From Papaver somniferum (taxonomy: Eukaryota; Streptophyta; Magnoliopsida; Ranunculales; Papaveraceae): 64,000 nt of DNA. The stretch is from contig NC_039360.1 of NCBI RefSeq assembly GCF_003573695.1, forward strand, positions 119,498,336-119,562,335, given 5' to 3'. A program made the position numbers and the translations under genes. Within the stretch, counting starts at the first letter, position 1. Every line of letters begins with the position of its first letter. Under the pieces are notes generated by a model, which saw nothing but the letters and a program-made list of their open reading frames with translations, was not told where the DNA came from and made no database searches. Below, one piece after another: positions 20,341 through 33,179 of this stretch.

Positions 20341-23016
20341 GACTCACTCTTTAGTTTTCGTTATTTATTTCTTGTGGTTGAACTGACTTATAATTATCTT
20401 ATAGATAAGTTCTTATCTATTTATGGTCATTTTGTTCTGATAAACGCCACTCAAGAACTTTGAACATTGGACTATAACAGATTCATGTGATTTTAAATCT
20501 GTTCATATAACTATCGATTTTACATAGTTAACAAACTCTATTCTATGAGACAAACCGAATATTGGATCAGGTGCATGTTGTTATTTTTGAATATTTTGAA
20601 TATTGATGACTTTGAAGAATTGAAGTTCTTTTTTGTTTCTGATCTTAACATGAATATCTGCTTGACTTGATCGTCTTGGACAAACAAGTTTTTTATTTTG
20701 TAAACATAATTCTTGTGAGGCGAAAAGTTGTTTGTTTTAAAAATTTAACTTGTGGAATCAAGATTAATTATTTCGATAATATGGTTCTTGATTGATCTTT
20801 TCTGAAAGAGTTTTGTATTTGGTAAATCATTGGATTATAGATCTAAATGGAAGATCCTTGACTCAGAAATTAAACATTTATTATCTTTAATATTGTGATT
20901 AATAGTGAGTGGTTAGCAAATATTTTGATTTCTTGCTTTTTGTAAGGCGTCCATAAGGAATTTGGTTGTAGAAGCATTTACATAGGTAAAAAAATACTTG
21001 GCAATGGTTTCTGTAAGGTCAATCACCTTCTTAGGCCATATTGGTTGTAGGCGCAGGAATACTAAGAAAACTGAGTAATTATGGGTAATTTCGGTCTCAA
21101 CAATGCGAAGTTGTGTGTAGGCTTTTTGTGTAGTGGCTTAATTCAAAGAGTATCCAAAACTGGACTAGATCTCGGGGTTTTCTTGCGTTACATTTTTTCT
21201 CATTATAATTGTTATATTATAAGTAAAGTAATTGCACTTGTATGTTAATGATATCTTAGATCGATTCCATAATCCATTCTTTAAGTGGATTTACAGATTA
21301 AATTCAAGATAGCTTTGTCTAGATAATCTAGAATCTTTATTAGATCGAAAACATTATACAACGTTTTTCTTATAAAATTAAAAGTGAAAGCTCGGTAACC
21401 TCGTCTTTTTACATACGAAGTTAGAATTGCCTAAATCGATATTTCAAAACTTGGTTCTTAAGTTTGATCATTCTAATAACGTTTGTATACTTCACATGAA
21501 AATACTAAGAATAAAAACCATAAGCGTGACATTTTATTTAAGACAAAGAAGAAAAAAGGAACCAAGCACCAATTTGTATTGGGCCTGCAACACTTTAAGT
21601 GAGCGAAATCAGTATGAAAAAGAGTACATGAGTTTTTATTTTCGTCTGCGAACTCAACTCTTTAGGTTCGCAAACATAGTGGATCAAAAGGCTGCAGGAG
21701 AAATAATCTCCATTTATGTTCGCGAACTCAAAACTTAGGTTCACGAACCTAACTAGTGAATCAAAAAGCTTTGAGATAAGAAATTTTTAGCTTTTCGGTT
21801 TGTGAGCTCAATTTCTAGGTTCACGAACCTAGTGTACGGAAAACATCTAGGGGAAAATCTCTTTGACTAGGTTCGTGAACTCAAAAAGATAGGTCTGCAA
21901 ACCCGTGTTCTTATCATCGCTTATTAATTTCTCACTAGTTGGCAGCTTCGAATTGTAACTAGAAATAGCTTGAAATCAATACCTCACTCGACTTAGCCAA
22001 GGATGCCTAGTACCTGACGAGTTCCTTATTTGCAAATCATTTTATTACTAAAGTCTTTGGATTTTCTGTGGTTGATAAACAAATAAATAAAAGGATTAAG
22101 AGTCTGAAAGGAACATCAGTTTTCGTTACTAACCTTTGGTGAAGTCCTTAGAATGACGTCTCCATTTAATTTTCAAACTTTAGCCTTGAAGAGTAAGTTG
22201 AGTGAATCCTAAAACTTTACTACCTAATCAGACCTAATCTTTCCGAAGCTAACTTTAGTAGTCTATAAATCAGGAAATAGTTTAGGTAGTGCCTGTGGGG
22301 TTCAGCCGAGCATTTTTTTTTAACAAATTCAGCTGGTGGTTTGTGGGGTGCCCTGACTATTCTTTTATGGTGAATCTCGTAACTATTAGAAGTTTTTTAG
22401 GCTTATGAAAATGCCGTTGTCTTTGCACTAACTATTGTCTACATTATGATCTAGGAAATATTGATTGTTCGAGGGTAACTTGAAAAAGTTTATCCAAATT
22501 TTGCCATGTCTTTTTTCATGTCTTGATGTGATGCTCAACATGAATTATTCTATCGTTATCAACTATTGTATCCAGTATATCAACCAATGAGAGGTTGTAT
22601 CGGGTTAGAATTTCTTTGAGAGATAATGGTACATCACCTCTTGATCATGGTAGTTCAATATTTTGACGTGCTAATGTTGATGGTCTCTTTGAGATGGATA
22701 TTTGCAACAAATTATGATGTTAAGCTCTATTTTTTACTAATGGAAATACTTAGTCAGATTGAATTCTTAATTGGTCTATACCAAAATCCTTTCTTTTTGT
22801 AGCATGTGTTGTTCCCTATCTCACAGTATCCACATATATGAGGAGGATTTATAATGAAGTGTTTGAGAAGATTCATGTAGACATAGAAATAACAACAATG
22901 TCTTTTAGTCTTTGCCAATATGTTAGAGCTAAAGACAGATAAAGAGAACTTGCAATCACCATTATGCTAGTTAACTAAAGGACTGGAAATTTTACCAAGT
23001 ATGCTAATGGTAGAGA
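20341..23016. other. AT-rich degenerate LTR remnants, no gene
   Basis: No supported gene. Around 21060-21200 the sequence has GGTTGTAGGCGCAGGAATAC and GGACTAGATCTCGGGGTTTT. These match, in plus sense, the R/U5-like wording found in minus sense in the LTR at 23017-25390, so this looks like a decayed Angela/SIRE-type LTR. At 21640-21900 there is a cluster of GGTTCGCGAAC-like words. From about 22340 to 23016 I see nothing recognisable. Confidence 0.5.
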
Positions 23017-25390
23017 TGAAAAAGCGGGGGTACAACAACCTCACCCAATATTTCGCTTAGCAATCTGTATGGAGTAACTCCAATATACTTTCAAGATAAT
23101 CAACTAGACAGTCAGACTCAATCTTAAGAAAAAGTATATCAAAGAGATATCTCAATTTCTTGATTCAATCCGCAATCAAACAAATAGGAATTTACGAGCC
23201 TGATTGAATACAAGAGAAATAACTTGAACGGTACCAAAGACCAATGTTCAAGGATCAATCAATTTCAATCAATAACCAAAGGTTGGATTTACCAATTGAT
23301 CGATTCAACGCACAACCTGTGATATTTCAATTACATAAAAAAATATAATGCGGAAAAGAAATAACACAGACACCAGAAGTTTTGTTAAAGAGGAAACCGC
23401 AAATGCAGAAAAACCTCGGGACCTAGTCCATATTTGAACACCACACTGTATCAAGCCGCCACAGACACTAGCCTACTACAAGTTAACTTCGGACTGGAAT
23501 GTAGTTGAACCCAAATCAATCTCACACTGATTCAAGGTACAATCGTGCTCCTTACGTCTCTGACCCCAACAAGATACTACGCACTTGATTCCCTTAGATG
23601 ATCTCACCCATAACTAAGAGTTGCAACGACCCAAAGTCGAATACTTGATAAAAAAACATGTATAACACAGAAAAGTCTATTGAATAGATAAATCTGTCTC
23701 CCACAGATATACCTACGAGTGTTTGTTCTGTCTTTTTATAACAAGGTGAACAGGAACCAATTGATAACCCGGACTTATATTCTCGAAGAACAACCTAGTA
23801 TTATCAATCACCTCACAATAATCTTAATCGATTAACGAAACAAGATATTTTGGAATCACAAACGATGAGACGAAGGTGTTTGTGACTACTTTTCTATCTT
23901 GCCTATCAGATATATAAATCTTACGATGGTACTCAAACATGATAGAAAACAGCAAGATCAGATCACGCAACTACAGAGAAAATAGTTGGGTCTGGCTTCA
24001 CAATCCCAATGAAGTCTTCGAGTCGTTAACCTACAGGGTTTCGTGAAAAACCTAAGGTTGAAGGAGAATCGACTCTAGCATATGCAACTAGTATCACACA
24101 GGAGGTGTGAGGATTAGATTTCCCATTTTTTAGAGTTCTCCTTTATATAGATTTAAAATCAGGGTTTGCAATTTAAGTTACCTTGGTAACAAAGCATTCA
24201 ATATTCACCGTTAGATGAAAACCTGATTAGATTCAAGCTAATATCTTTCAACCGTTAGATCAAACTTAACTTGTTATACACAAATGAAATGTACCTTCAT
24301 TTAGTTTTGGGTAATTGTACCTAAACATGTACACCTAGTTGGTTCAACAATAGTTAACCAATGGTTAGCCATATGAGCACTTTCATATTAACCTTATTCA
24401 TCTTCACCATAACTAGTTCAAATGACTCAAATGAACTAGTTAGAGAGTTGTTCAATTGCTTAGATCTCATAGTAGTATACAAGACACAATCGAAGCAAAA
24501 TCGATTTTGATTCACTCGAATCAATTCATGAACATTACAGTCACGGTTTGCAAAGATTGCATTCCTTATTATATAAATGTTTTAGTTCATGAGAAAACCG
24601 ATTTTAGAAAGTAACCTTCTTAAGTATGCATACGGGTACGCATACTTAAGTGACCAGATTGAGTTTGTTTTTACTTCCAAACTCCAGCAGAAATTCACGG
24701 ACGTGAAACTTCCGCCAGTATGCGTACGGGTACGCATACTTACCCGGATTTTTAACAACCGACGTTACGCGTACGGGTACACATACTTTAGGTTCCCGGT
24801 TTTGGACTTTTACACAAATGTGAGAACACATTATGTTTATATCCAAACATGGTTACTTGTTCTAAACTCTCATTTCAATCATTGAAACTTTCTTAGAGTA
24901 TGCTAAAATAGTCGTTATCCACAAACAATTTTCATCAAAGCGATTTTCAAGATATTGAAATAATCAACATGACTTTCTTCACGAGTAAAGATGAACTTGG
25001 CCAAAGCGAAAGCTTACCAACACATATTTTGAGAAATATATAAGCGAGATAAATTCGGCTCGAGATAGCAAATGTGTATAATCGAAGTCTATATAGCAAT
25101 CCGACTTTTGTCTCAAAATAGGAGATAGAATAGATAGACTTTTGAGTGATAGATAAGTTCAAGTCTCTACATACCTCTTTGTTGATGAAGTTCCACAAGT
25201 TCCCTTGAGTAGTTCTTCGTCTTCATTCGATGAACGTCATGGAGTGTAAAGCTCAACTACACTTACTATCCTAATACGAGACTTAGCTATAAGTAGACTA
25301 GAAATCAAGACTTATAGTTTTGGCAACAAAACTTGACAAACAATCTTGAGATAGCAACGCTTGCGAGTTCGACCGAGCAATGCTCTAACA
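23017..25390 (-). repeat. Probable solo LTR, Angela/SIRE-like (copia)
   Basis: On the minus strand the unit starts TGTTAGAGCATTGCTCGG and ends CCCCCGCTTTTTCA, giving the TG...CA form. The flanks are AGAGA (23012-23016) and TGAGA (25391-25395), four of five bases alike, so a decayed target duplication is plausible. No coding frame is present. The R/U5-like box GACTAGGTCCCGAGGTTTTT lies near 23400 in minus sense. A cluster of strong palindromes sits at 24619-24790. Confidence 0.6.
24619..24790. repeat. Three palindromic GTATGCGTACGGGTACGCATAC-type words
   Basis: At 24717-24740, AGTATGCGTAC and GTACGCATACT form perfect 11-bp arms around GG. At 24619-24650 a 32-bp near-perfect inverted repeat has outer arms CTTAAGTATGC and GCATACTTAAG. 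A third, weaker copy lies at about 24764-24788. The three share the core TACGGGTAC. Confidence 0.85.
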
Positions 25391-25421
25391 TGAGATGCCA
25401 ACATTGGTAACAGATAGACCT

Positions 25422-27630
25422 TGAAAATGCAGAGTTCCCAAATACACCACGAACTTTTTCGTTCGGCAACCTGTATGGACAAAACCTAATACAATTGCAA
25501 GTAGACCAACTAAATGATCCTTTATAATATGTACATGGAGTTTATATCTCTACCTATTCTCAATCAGTATGTATATAGATAAAGATCATGTGAACCTAAT
25601 TGTTAAGAAGAGTACTTGGACGATCTCAAAAATCAATATCCAAGATCAATCTAGTCGTATCCAAATAATCCAATCGGAATTCTGCCAAGTAATTAAACTT
25701 TTTATTTACCTTTCAAGATATGAATTCTACAAGAAACAAGTCTCGTAATCGACCATAATTAGATGGGCATATCTACTAAGATTAAATACGTACAACTTGT
25801 GAAAATACAATTATAAGTATAAAAAATATAATATGGAAAAGAAAGAACACAAGACTAGAAGTTTTGTGAACGAGGAAACCTCAACTGCAGAAAAACCCCG
25901 GGACCTCGTCTACGTTTGAACACCAAACTGTATTAAGCCACTGTAGACACTAGCCTACTATCAGACTTCGGATTAGAATGTAGTTGAGACCGAATCCACC
26001 CTCCAAGCGATTCAGTTACAGTCGCTCTCCTTACTTCTCTTGAACCTCGAAAGGCTTTACGCAATTGATTCCCTTAGCTGACGCCCTTTACATCATAAGA
26101 GTTGTTTCAGCCAAAGTGAAGAATTTTGATACCAATGTGCCTCTAACAGATAAGCCTATTTGATTTTCGTTTAGATCGATATATCAAGGTGTGGAAATAT
26201 GTTTGCAATAGACAAGCTAGCAAACTTCACAAATCCGGAACTTACGACTCCCAAAGAGCATCCTAGATTCTTAATCACCTGTCAATAACAATCTTCAAAA
26301 GATCAAAGATCAATTATAAGATATATGTCTGGAGGAATCATCAAGTCTGAGACAAAGAGAACTTTGCGATTTCTATCTATCTCGCCTGAAAGAGGTTACG
26401 AGAACCTCGATAACAGAAAATAAAAATCAAGATACATGAACTATCAAGGTAAAGATTGTCGGACCTGGATTCACGAATCCCCAAAGCGAAGTATTTCATT
26501 CATAAACCAAAATTACGTTTCTTAGAGCAAACCTAGGACATTAGAGGACGACTCTAGAATCAACTAGGATTGATATTCCATGTTCAAAGAGTATCTCTAA
26601 TTATAGTTTTCAAAGACCAGGGGTTGCTTAGAATTCAAGTTATAATAACTTGACAATCAAGAAAACACTTTTAGGTCTTGAAAACACTACGGTACAGTTA
26701 CGGAACCATGTACAATGAATGTCGGTTTGGTAAGTATGCCATAAGAACTAAAAGAAAATTGATGTTCATTTAAACACCTAAGAAATTAATCATGATGCAC
26801 AGACATAAGTGTTTGAGTGATCAATGAAGTCTTAGAAGTGTTTAAAAGAGTTCTAACAATGCTAAACATATTTAAAAAATAAGTCTTTGAGCATCTGCTG
26901 GGACAGTTGGTACAACGGTTCGTGAACTGTATGGCTTGTTCGTGAGTCAGGGTGCTATGGTCCGTGAACCGGGTTCACCAACCCTAATAGACTACCGAAC
27001 TCAGTTGACGGCGGTTCGTCAACCGGGTTTGCCAATTGCTAGCCTATTATACCAACTTCAAAAATTCAGTTCACCACAGTTCGTGAACCGGCATCGTGAA
27101 TTGTTCCCAACTGAACTTACAGTTTGTATATTGGTTCGCTAACCTTCCCCATATTTCTGAAACTCAGATATCTATGGTTTGTGAACTGGTTCACCAACCT
27201 ACCCTGAGCAGAAATATCAGAAGTTTTGAATTTCTCTCTTTTGATGTTTGGAACATTCTCAAGTGATAAAATCATTTGGATGGGCAGTTTTCTACTGACC
27301 CACAAATTTTTTCTCAAACAATAAATTGCTTTGAAATAATATTTTCAAGGACCATTGAACATCTTTGTTAAAGTCATATTTCGATATTTTTAACAAGACA
27401 AGCTTAACTCAAAATTTATTCTTTCTAAATATACTAAAAGTCTTACGACGTAGTCTCAAATGATAGAATAGAATGGTTCAGTCTTCACATACCGGATATA
27501 GAAGTTCTCCAAATATCTTCGTCGATCTCCAGTCTTTGAGGATGATAACTGATACTCAACTACCAAATTCTAACCTAGTCCGAGACTTGACTTAGTATAA
27601 TAGAAATCAAGATATAGTTTTGATCAACGA
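25422..27630 (-). repeat. Second Angela/SIRE-like LTR copy, divergent
   Basis: It aligns by eye with 23017-25390 in the same orientation. Shared features are the TGAAAA start, TTCGGCAACCTGTATGGA near 25460, GAGGAAACCTCAACTGCAGA near 25872, CACTGTAGACACTAGCCTAC near 25940 and GAAATCAAGATATAGTTTTG near 27610. The outer edge (TGCTCTAACA in the other copy) is missing. Instead of palindromic TATGCGTAC words it has GGTTCGTGAACC-like words at 26910-27200. No coding frame. Confidence 0.55.
26910..27205. repeat. Cluster of GGTTCGTGAACC / GGTTCACCAACC words
   Basis: At least eight variants of a roughly 12-bp inverted-repeat word occur here, such as GGTTCGTGAAC, GTCCGTGAACCGGGTTCACC, GGTTCGTCAACC and GGTTCGCTAACC. 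They sit at about the same distance from the LTR edge as the TATGCGTAC palindromes in the neighbouring copy. Confidence 0.75.
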
Positions 27631-28419
27631 CGAGGAAGAGGACAATGAGATTACTACTCATGCCTTAGCTGAAGGATTTATCGTGAAATGACGATAATTG
27701 GAGAAACATAGTTGGGCTCCATTGAAGAGTTATCCTTATGAGTTGATAGATTGACCAATTCTCGCCGGATTTTTTTTTTTACGCGCAAGGTTCAATGATT
27801 TATGAGTCATTACCCTGGAGGACAACGATGTTTTGCATGAGTGGGAATTGGCATGTATCTCCTAAAAAAAAAAAAAAAAAATGTATGCCATATCCTATTC
27901 AACGTAAGTATCCAATATTAATATAGTGAATAGTATTTAGCTTAATTAGTAGTTGTTATTGTCAGTTCCGAGGGATGTGTTGGATATAACCAGCAGGGTT
28001 TCTAATAGAAGATTATCGAATTCTTAATCAAATACAATCGCTCAATCGAATTTTAAGCAGTTTTATTCGTGAACCCGAAGACTTGATTCTTCTGAATCAA
28101 AAAGTTAATTAACTCTCAACTTGGATCCAATTTTATCGTGGGAACACGACATGTGACTCCATCAATGTGGATACGAAGTACCTAGCAAAGATATTAACTA
28201 TCAACTCCAGTTAGGAAGTCCCATCCGTAGCCCAAGGTCTGTGTAAAAATAAGCTTTGCCAAGCGTACAAATTAAAGAAGTCTATTTGTATCCCGACTAC
28301 ACTAACCATCCTTGTGACACTGTATCAACCTAAGAGTTTGCCTTCAGAATACCTATAAATAACACTTAACCTTCAAGCTAAGGATTTTTGGCCGAAATCC
28401 GTTTATGAATGTCTCTCTC
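27631..28419. other. Non-coding stretch with A-run and a TATA-bearing LTR-like segment
   Basis: No gene is supported. An 18-base A-run lies at 27864-27881. From about 27954 (TGTTATTGTCAG) the sequence looks like an LTR, with a TATA box CTATAAAT near 28353. It resumes after the Reina insertion at 33503 and ends near 33544 with CAATAATA, the inverted counterpart of TGTTATTG. No target duplication was found for this possible solo LTR. Confidence 0.4.
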
Positions 28420-28737
28420 TGCTATGGTCCAACACCAAACACAAGAGATATCAGACCAAAAACTTAAGAAAACCATGATAAAACCCTTTGATTTGGGGGT
28501 TAACCACTTCTATGAATAAGTTTAAGAGAAAGAGATTAAAGTTTATGATTTTATTGATTGATAATCGAATAATAAGTTGGTCAGGCTATATATAGCTTCA
28601 AAGCCGTGCAAAAAAAGTAAGTAACTTGGAGTTTTAATAACCCTTAAACTGCTAGCTAAACAAGGAAATAAACCAACTAAATATAGTAGTTTTTAATAAG
28701 GAAATCAGTTAAGGTACGTGGAGTTGGTGTCACAACA
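28420..28737 (-). repeat. Reina-like left LTR (3' LTR)
   Basis: It matches 33180-33497 at equal length (318 bp). It includes the AGGCTATATATAGCTTCAAAG box, a likely TATA element of the LTR promoter in minus sense. The outer base pair TG is kept and the third base has changed to C. Confidence 0.93.
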
Positions 28738-28766
28738 TCCTTCCCTCCTGGAAAACAGACTTGCCC

Positions 28767-30458
28767 TCAAGTATGAAAATTTGGAAACCGTGCAATGAAT
28801 TCATCAGCATCCTCCCAAGTGGATTCATCTGCAGGATGATTTTTCCAGTGTACCAACCATTGTGTTCCTGCATTGCGTCCTTTCTTGTACATCCTGCGTT
28901 GTAAGATTGCAAATGGTTCCCATTTATCATAATCTATGATGCCAGGTAAAACAACAATTGTATTAACAGTCATGCCCAATTTCTTTTTCAATTGAGAAAC
29001 GTGAAAAACAGGATGAATGCGACTTGTTGCAGGGAGCTCTAGTTTGTAAGCCACACTTCCAATCTTCTCAAGAACACGGAAAGGACCATAGAAACGAGGA
29101 GAGAGCTTTGAAAAAGACGTACTAGCCAAAGTGGTTTGCCGGTATGGTTGTAATCGCAAATAAACCCAATCATTAACCTGAAAAGACCTTTCATTTCGAT
29201 GAGAATCATCATATTTCTTCATCCGAGATTGAGCATCCAACAAGTGGGATTTTAAAAGTTTAAGAGTATGATCCCTTGCTTGGAGATTTAGATCAACATC
29301 ATGCACAGGCGTAGAACCAGGCAAATAGGATAAGATTGTTTGAGGGGATCGACTATATAAAGCTTCACAAGGAGTCATTTGAATTGCAGTATGAAAACTT
29401 GTATTATACCACCATTCAGCCCACATCAACCATTTAAACCAATCTTTTGGTTTCATACCAGCAAAACAATGTAAATAGCATTCCAAGGTGCGATTAGTAA
29501 CCTCAGTTTGGCCATCTGATTGCGGATGATAAGCTGAGCTGTGACATAGTTGTGTACCTTGTAAATAAAAATAGGTTGTCCAAAAATTACTCATGAAAAT
29601 CGCATCCCTGTCGCTAACAATACTTCTTGGCATTCCATGGAGACGAACTATTTCTCTGATAAACACTTCTGCAACTGTGCTGGCAGAATATGGATGAGAC
29701 AAAGCAAGAAAATGAGCATACTTGGACAGGCGATCAACCACAACTAAAATTGAACTCTTCCTCTCAGATAATGGAAATCCATCAATGAAATCCATTGAAA
29801 TATCAAGCCAAACATCAGCAGGTATTGGCAGAGGACTCAACAACCCATGGGGAGAAACGGATTCAGTTTTATTACGCTGGCATATGTCAAAATGATCAAT
29901 AAACTCCTTAATTGAATTTTTCATTCCTTTCCAATAAAATTTTTGTTGAAGTCTCTTGAGGGTCCGTAAATAACCTGAATGACCCCCCATAGGAGTTGAA
30001 TGAAATTCCGCAAGTAACTTGGAACACCATGAAGAAGAAGGAATAACCACAATGCGCTGCTTATATCTTAAAGTGCCGTCTTCATAAGTGTAATGACGCT
30101 TGAATTCCGGGTTAGTCTTCAAATTTTCAATAAGTGATGCATAATCTTCATACCGATGACACTCTGCAATAATATCATGTACACCAGAAAAGACAGGAGT
30201 AGATAATAAAGCTAGTTGAGGACCTGACAAACGAGATAAGGCATCTGCAGCAATATTTTCGTTGCCCTTGCGAAAGATAATCTGGTAATCATATCCTAAT
30301 AACTTGGATAACCATTTTTGTTGTTCCATAGACGAAAGTTTTTGATCCAAGAAATATTTCAAACTCATATGATCTGTATAAATCTTGAAGTGCTTTCCCA
30401 TTAAATATGGTCGCCACTTTTGAACAACAGACACAATTGCCAACATTTTTTTTATCAT
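28767..30458 (-). pseudogene. Chromovirus pol: RNase H end, integrase, chromodomain
   Basis: The 563-codon frame starts inside RNase H (IYTDHMSLKYFLD near residue 30, then NIAADALSR near 105). Integrase follows. Its zinc-binding region has the two His (FHSTPMGGH) and a CQRNK Cys, but the first Cys appears lost (HFDIC). The core keeps all three acids in WLDISMDF, VSDRDAIF and DGQTEVTNR. The C-terminus carries a chromodomain at about residues 510-560 (WLVHWKNHPADESTWEDADE), which in chromoviruses guides insertion to particular chromatin. The join to the RT frame upstream is frameshifted near 30460-30490. Confidence 0.92.
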
Positions 30459-30990
30459 AGATAGAAAGATTTAAGTTCTTACTAGACAATGGTTTGCTAT
30501 AATAAGCAATGGGTCATTGAGATTGCATTAAGACATCACCTAGACCTCCACCAGAAGCGTCACATTCAAGATAAATATCCTTGTCAAAATCTGGTAATAT
30601 TAATATAGGAGTTGTAGTTAGAGCGTGTTGTAGTTGCTTGAAAGAAGATGTTGCAGCTTCAGTCCAGACAAAAGCATCCTTCTTCAATAATTGAGTTAAG
30701 GGGTGACTAATCAGTCCAAAGTTCTTAACAAACTTGCGATAATAACCGGCAAGACCCAAAAATACTCGAAGTTCCTTAATTATACTAGGAATGGGCCAAG
30801 AGAGAATGCTCTTAATTTTATCATCTTCAACTGAAACACCTTCAGATGAAATAACATGGCCTAAATAACCCACATAAGGTTGAGCAAATGTGCACTTTGA
30901 TTCCTTCACAAATAACTTATTAAACCGTAGAATCTCAAAAACTTCTTTAAGATGGTCCATATATTCAGAAAAACTCTTGCTATAGATCAA
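30459..30990 (-). pseudogene. Chromovirus pol: RT palm/thumb and RNase H start
   Basis: This frame begins MIYSKSFSEYMDHLKEVFEI, directly after the catalytic FFDD motif, and includes VGYLGHVISSEGVSV, LRVFLGLAGYYRKFV and the RNase H start YLECDASGGGLGDVLMQSQ. A stop follows at 30514, and the next pieces overlap in another register. It belongs to one pol polyprotein with its neighbours on both sides. Confidence 0.88.
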
Positions 30991-31829
30991 TATATCATCA
31001 AAAAAACAAGGACAAACCTGCGTAGATAGGGTCTGAAAATATGATTCATCAAGCTCTGAAAGGTGGATGGTGCATTTGAAAGACCAAATGGCATGACAAG
31101 AAACTCGTAATGCCCATCATGAGTACGAAAAGCAGTCTTGTGAATATCAGGGCCAAAAAGTCTTATTTGATAATAACCAGAACGCAAGTCCAGCTTTGTG
31201 AATATAAAAGCACCAAATAATTCATCAAGAAGTTCGTCCACCATAGGAATTGGAAAACGATCCTTAATGGTGATCTTATTTAAGGCACGATAATCCACAC
31301 ACATTCGCCAAGAGCCATCCTTTTTTATAACCATCAAAATAGGAGAATAGAAAGGGCTAGAACTGTGTTGAATAAGTCCTTCTTGTTGTAACTCTGAGAT
31401 TATCTTCTTGATTTCGTTCTTCTGAAAATGTGGATAACGGTAAGGACGAACATTGACAGGTGACGAATCAGGTTGTAGTGGAATATGATGGTCGTGCTGT
31501 CTTGAAGGCGGCAGTGTAGTAGGAGTCTCAAAAATATCTGAATATGAAGATAACAGTTGTCGTATTTCAGGTGCCAAAACAGTGGCAGGTGAGACTTCAT
31601 TTAATGTGCAAAATTGGAATAGAAATCCATATTGTTCCTTGTCCAATAAACGCTGCATTGGATAGCTATCCAACATCATTATTGTTGGAGAATCATTGCC
31701 AACCAAAAGAATGTCAGAATTATTAACACTGAATTTCATTGTCAGTGCCGCAAAATCCCAAGAAATTGCACCTAGTGTACATAGCCACTGAATACCTAAC
31801 ACTGCATCGCAACCACTAATAGGTAACAA
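30987..31829 (-). pseudogene. Chromovirus pol: protease end and RT fingers/palm
   Basis: It starts in the last part of the protease ([19 protein letters not shown]). A linker follows, then [36 protein letters not shown] (first Asp) and [16 protein letters not shown]. The frame ends FVLVFLMIY, because one extra T in a T-run at about 31003 shifts the catalytic FFDDILIYS motif out of frame. This single-base change cuts the polymerase at its active site. Confidence 0.9.
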
Positions 31830-32425
31830 ATGAAAATCAGAAGTAAACTCATAATCTTGGAATTTAAGTGGAATACTGGAACAAAAACCTGAGTACTTAT
31901 TTGAGCACCATCACCAACTGTCACACTTAAAGCGGCATTGGCAAAGCAAATTGAATAACCACATTGCTTACTGATACTTGGATGAAGGAAATTATGAGTA
32001 GAACCTGAATCCAGAAGAACTGTTAATGGTTGGCCTTTTGTAAATCCTGAGATGCGCATTGTTCTAGGATACGGAGAACCCATTAGGGAATGAAGGGAAA
32101 TTGTTGGTTTCTGAGTTTCATCATAAGCTGCCTCTTCTTCCTTGTCAAGTTCTTTAGGAAATTGTTCAACAACAGACTCATTCATATTCGGAGATCCTTC
32201 TAAAATCAACAACCTTGGCTTCAAACACAAATGTACATGAGTGAAAAATTGATCACAATTAAAACATTGTCCTTTGTCGCGTTTTTCTTTTTGTTCTTCC
32301 CATGTAAGTCTCTTAGCTCCAGGTGGTAAGTTGGGTTTGCGAAACTGAGTAGCAGCAGCAGCAGCTGTTGGGGACCTGAGCTGTGGACGACGATATGGTT
32401 TTGGTGTAGAATTGGTAGCTAACAA
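31796..32425 (-). pseudogene. Chromovirus gag C-terminus, zinc knuckle and protease
   Basis: A basic stretch is followed by CFNCDQFFTHVHLC, fitting the CX2CX7HXC knuckle of plant chromoviruses that binds element RNA. An acidic linker leads to the retropepsin site LLDSGSTHNFLH (DSGS). The last 25 residues are out of register, and the true frame continues in the 30987-31829 piece, so a frameshift lies near 31810-31850. Confidence 0.88.
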
Positions 32426-32458
32426 GGCATCTTCCTGGTTAATTGCTTTTGTGAAAGC

Positions 32459-33123
32459 CTAAGTCAATGTATGAGGTTCTAGCAACTTAACCATGGGACC
32501 AATGTCCGGCTTGAGGGAATGAATAAAACAATTGATCAAGTGATCCTTAGGAAAATCAATGACAAAATTCAACAATTTTTCGAACTCAGGAATATGCTCA
32601 CGGACTGTACCTTTTTGCTTAATCGTGCTGATTGCCATGCGAGCATCATCAGCAACAACATGAAGAGTAAAATACTGGTCGGCGCTAAAAATCCAACTAT
32701 CAGGATCCTCACCATCAAAAGTTGGAAATTTCAAACTGATGGATGCAGCACGAATATTATTGTTATTACCACCAGGAGGAGGTGGTGGTGGGGGAGGTGG
32801 TGGTGGTGCAGCATCAGTACGCAGATTGAAATAAGGAAGAAACTCCCTAAACACCCCTCGCAAAGTAGTTCCTAGTGTTGCAGATAAAGTTGTTGTGATC
32901 TCAGTAGCTAGAGTGGTTGATAGCTCTGTTGCATGATCAGATAAATCCACTTTCTATCAGCACGATCTTCATCACGCAACTGTTTGTCCTCAGCTTTCTT
33001 TCTGTCACGCGCTTCTTCATCGTGAACATGGTTGTTGTTAATGGTTGTGATAAGAGTATCTATCTTGGTTGTAACTCCAGTGATGCTTTGTTGCAGGAGA
33101 GACAAATCTTCAGTGTATGTCAT
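32459..33123 (-). pseudogene. Chromovirus gag, internally deleted
   Basis: The likely start is the ATG at 33123 (MTYTEDLSLLQQSIT), followed by a charged coiled-coil-like stretch. After a frameshift near 32930 the frame reads MDLSDHATELSTTLATE, then an eleven-proline run at about 32770-32810. The capsid start LKFPTFDGEDPDSWIFSADQ comes next. The central capsid seems deleted: DARMAIST is followed directly by IKQKGTVREHIPEFEKLL. An in-frame TAG near 32460 separates it from the zinc-knuckle part. Confidence 0.85.
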
Positions 33124-33179
33124 GATGTAATTTTTTTTTTGAAAATTTAGGGTTTGAACCAAACCAGCTCTGATCCAGG

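Noticed and set aside
22921..22930. TGTTAGAGC at 22924 as the start of a plus-sense LTR ending at 25390
   Set aside because: The flanks do not match as a target duplication, and the minus-sense unit starting at 23017 fits the homology with the next copy better.
24619..24790. Possible CRISPR-like repeat array
   Set aside because: Only three palindromic words of unequal spacing in a plant LTR; no spacers of constant length and the genome is eukaryotic.
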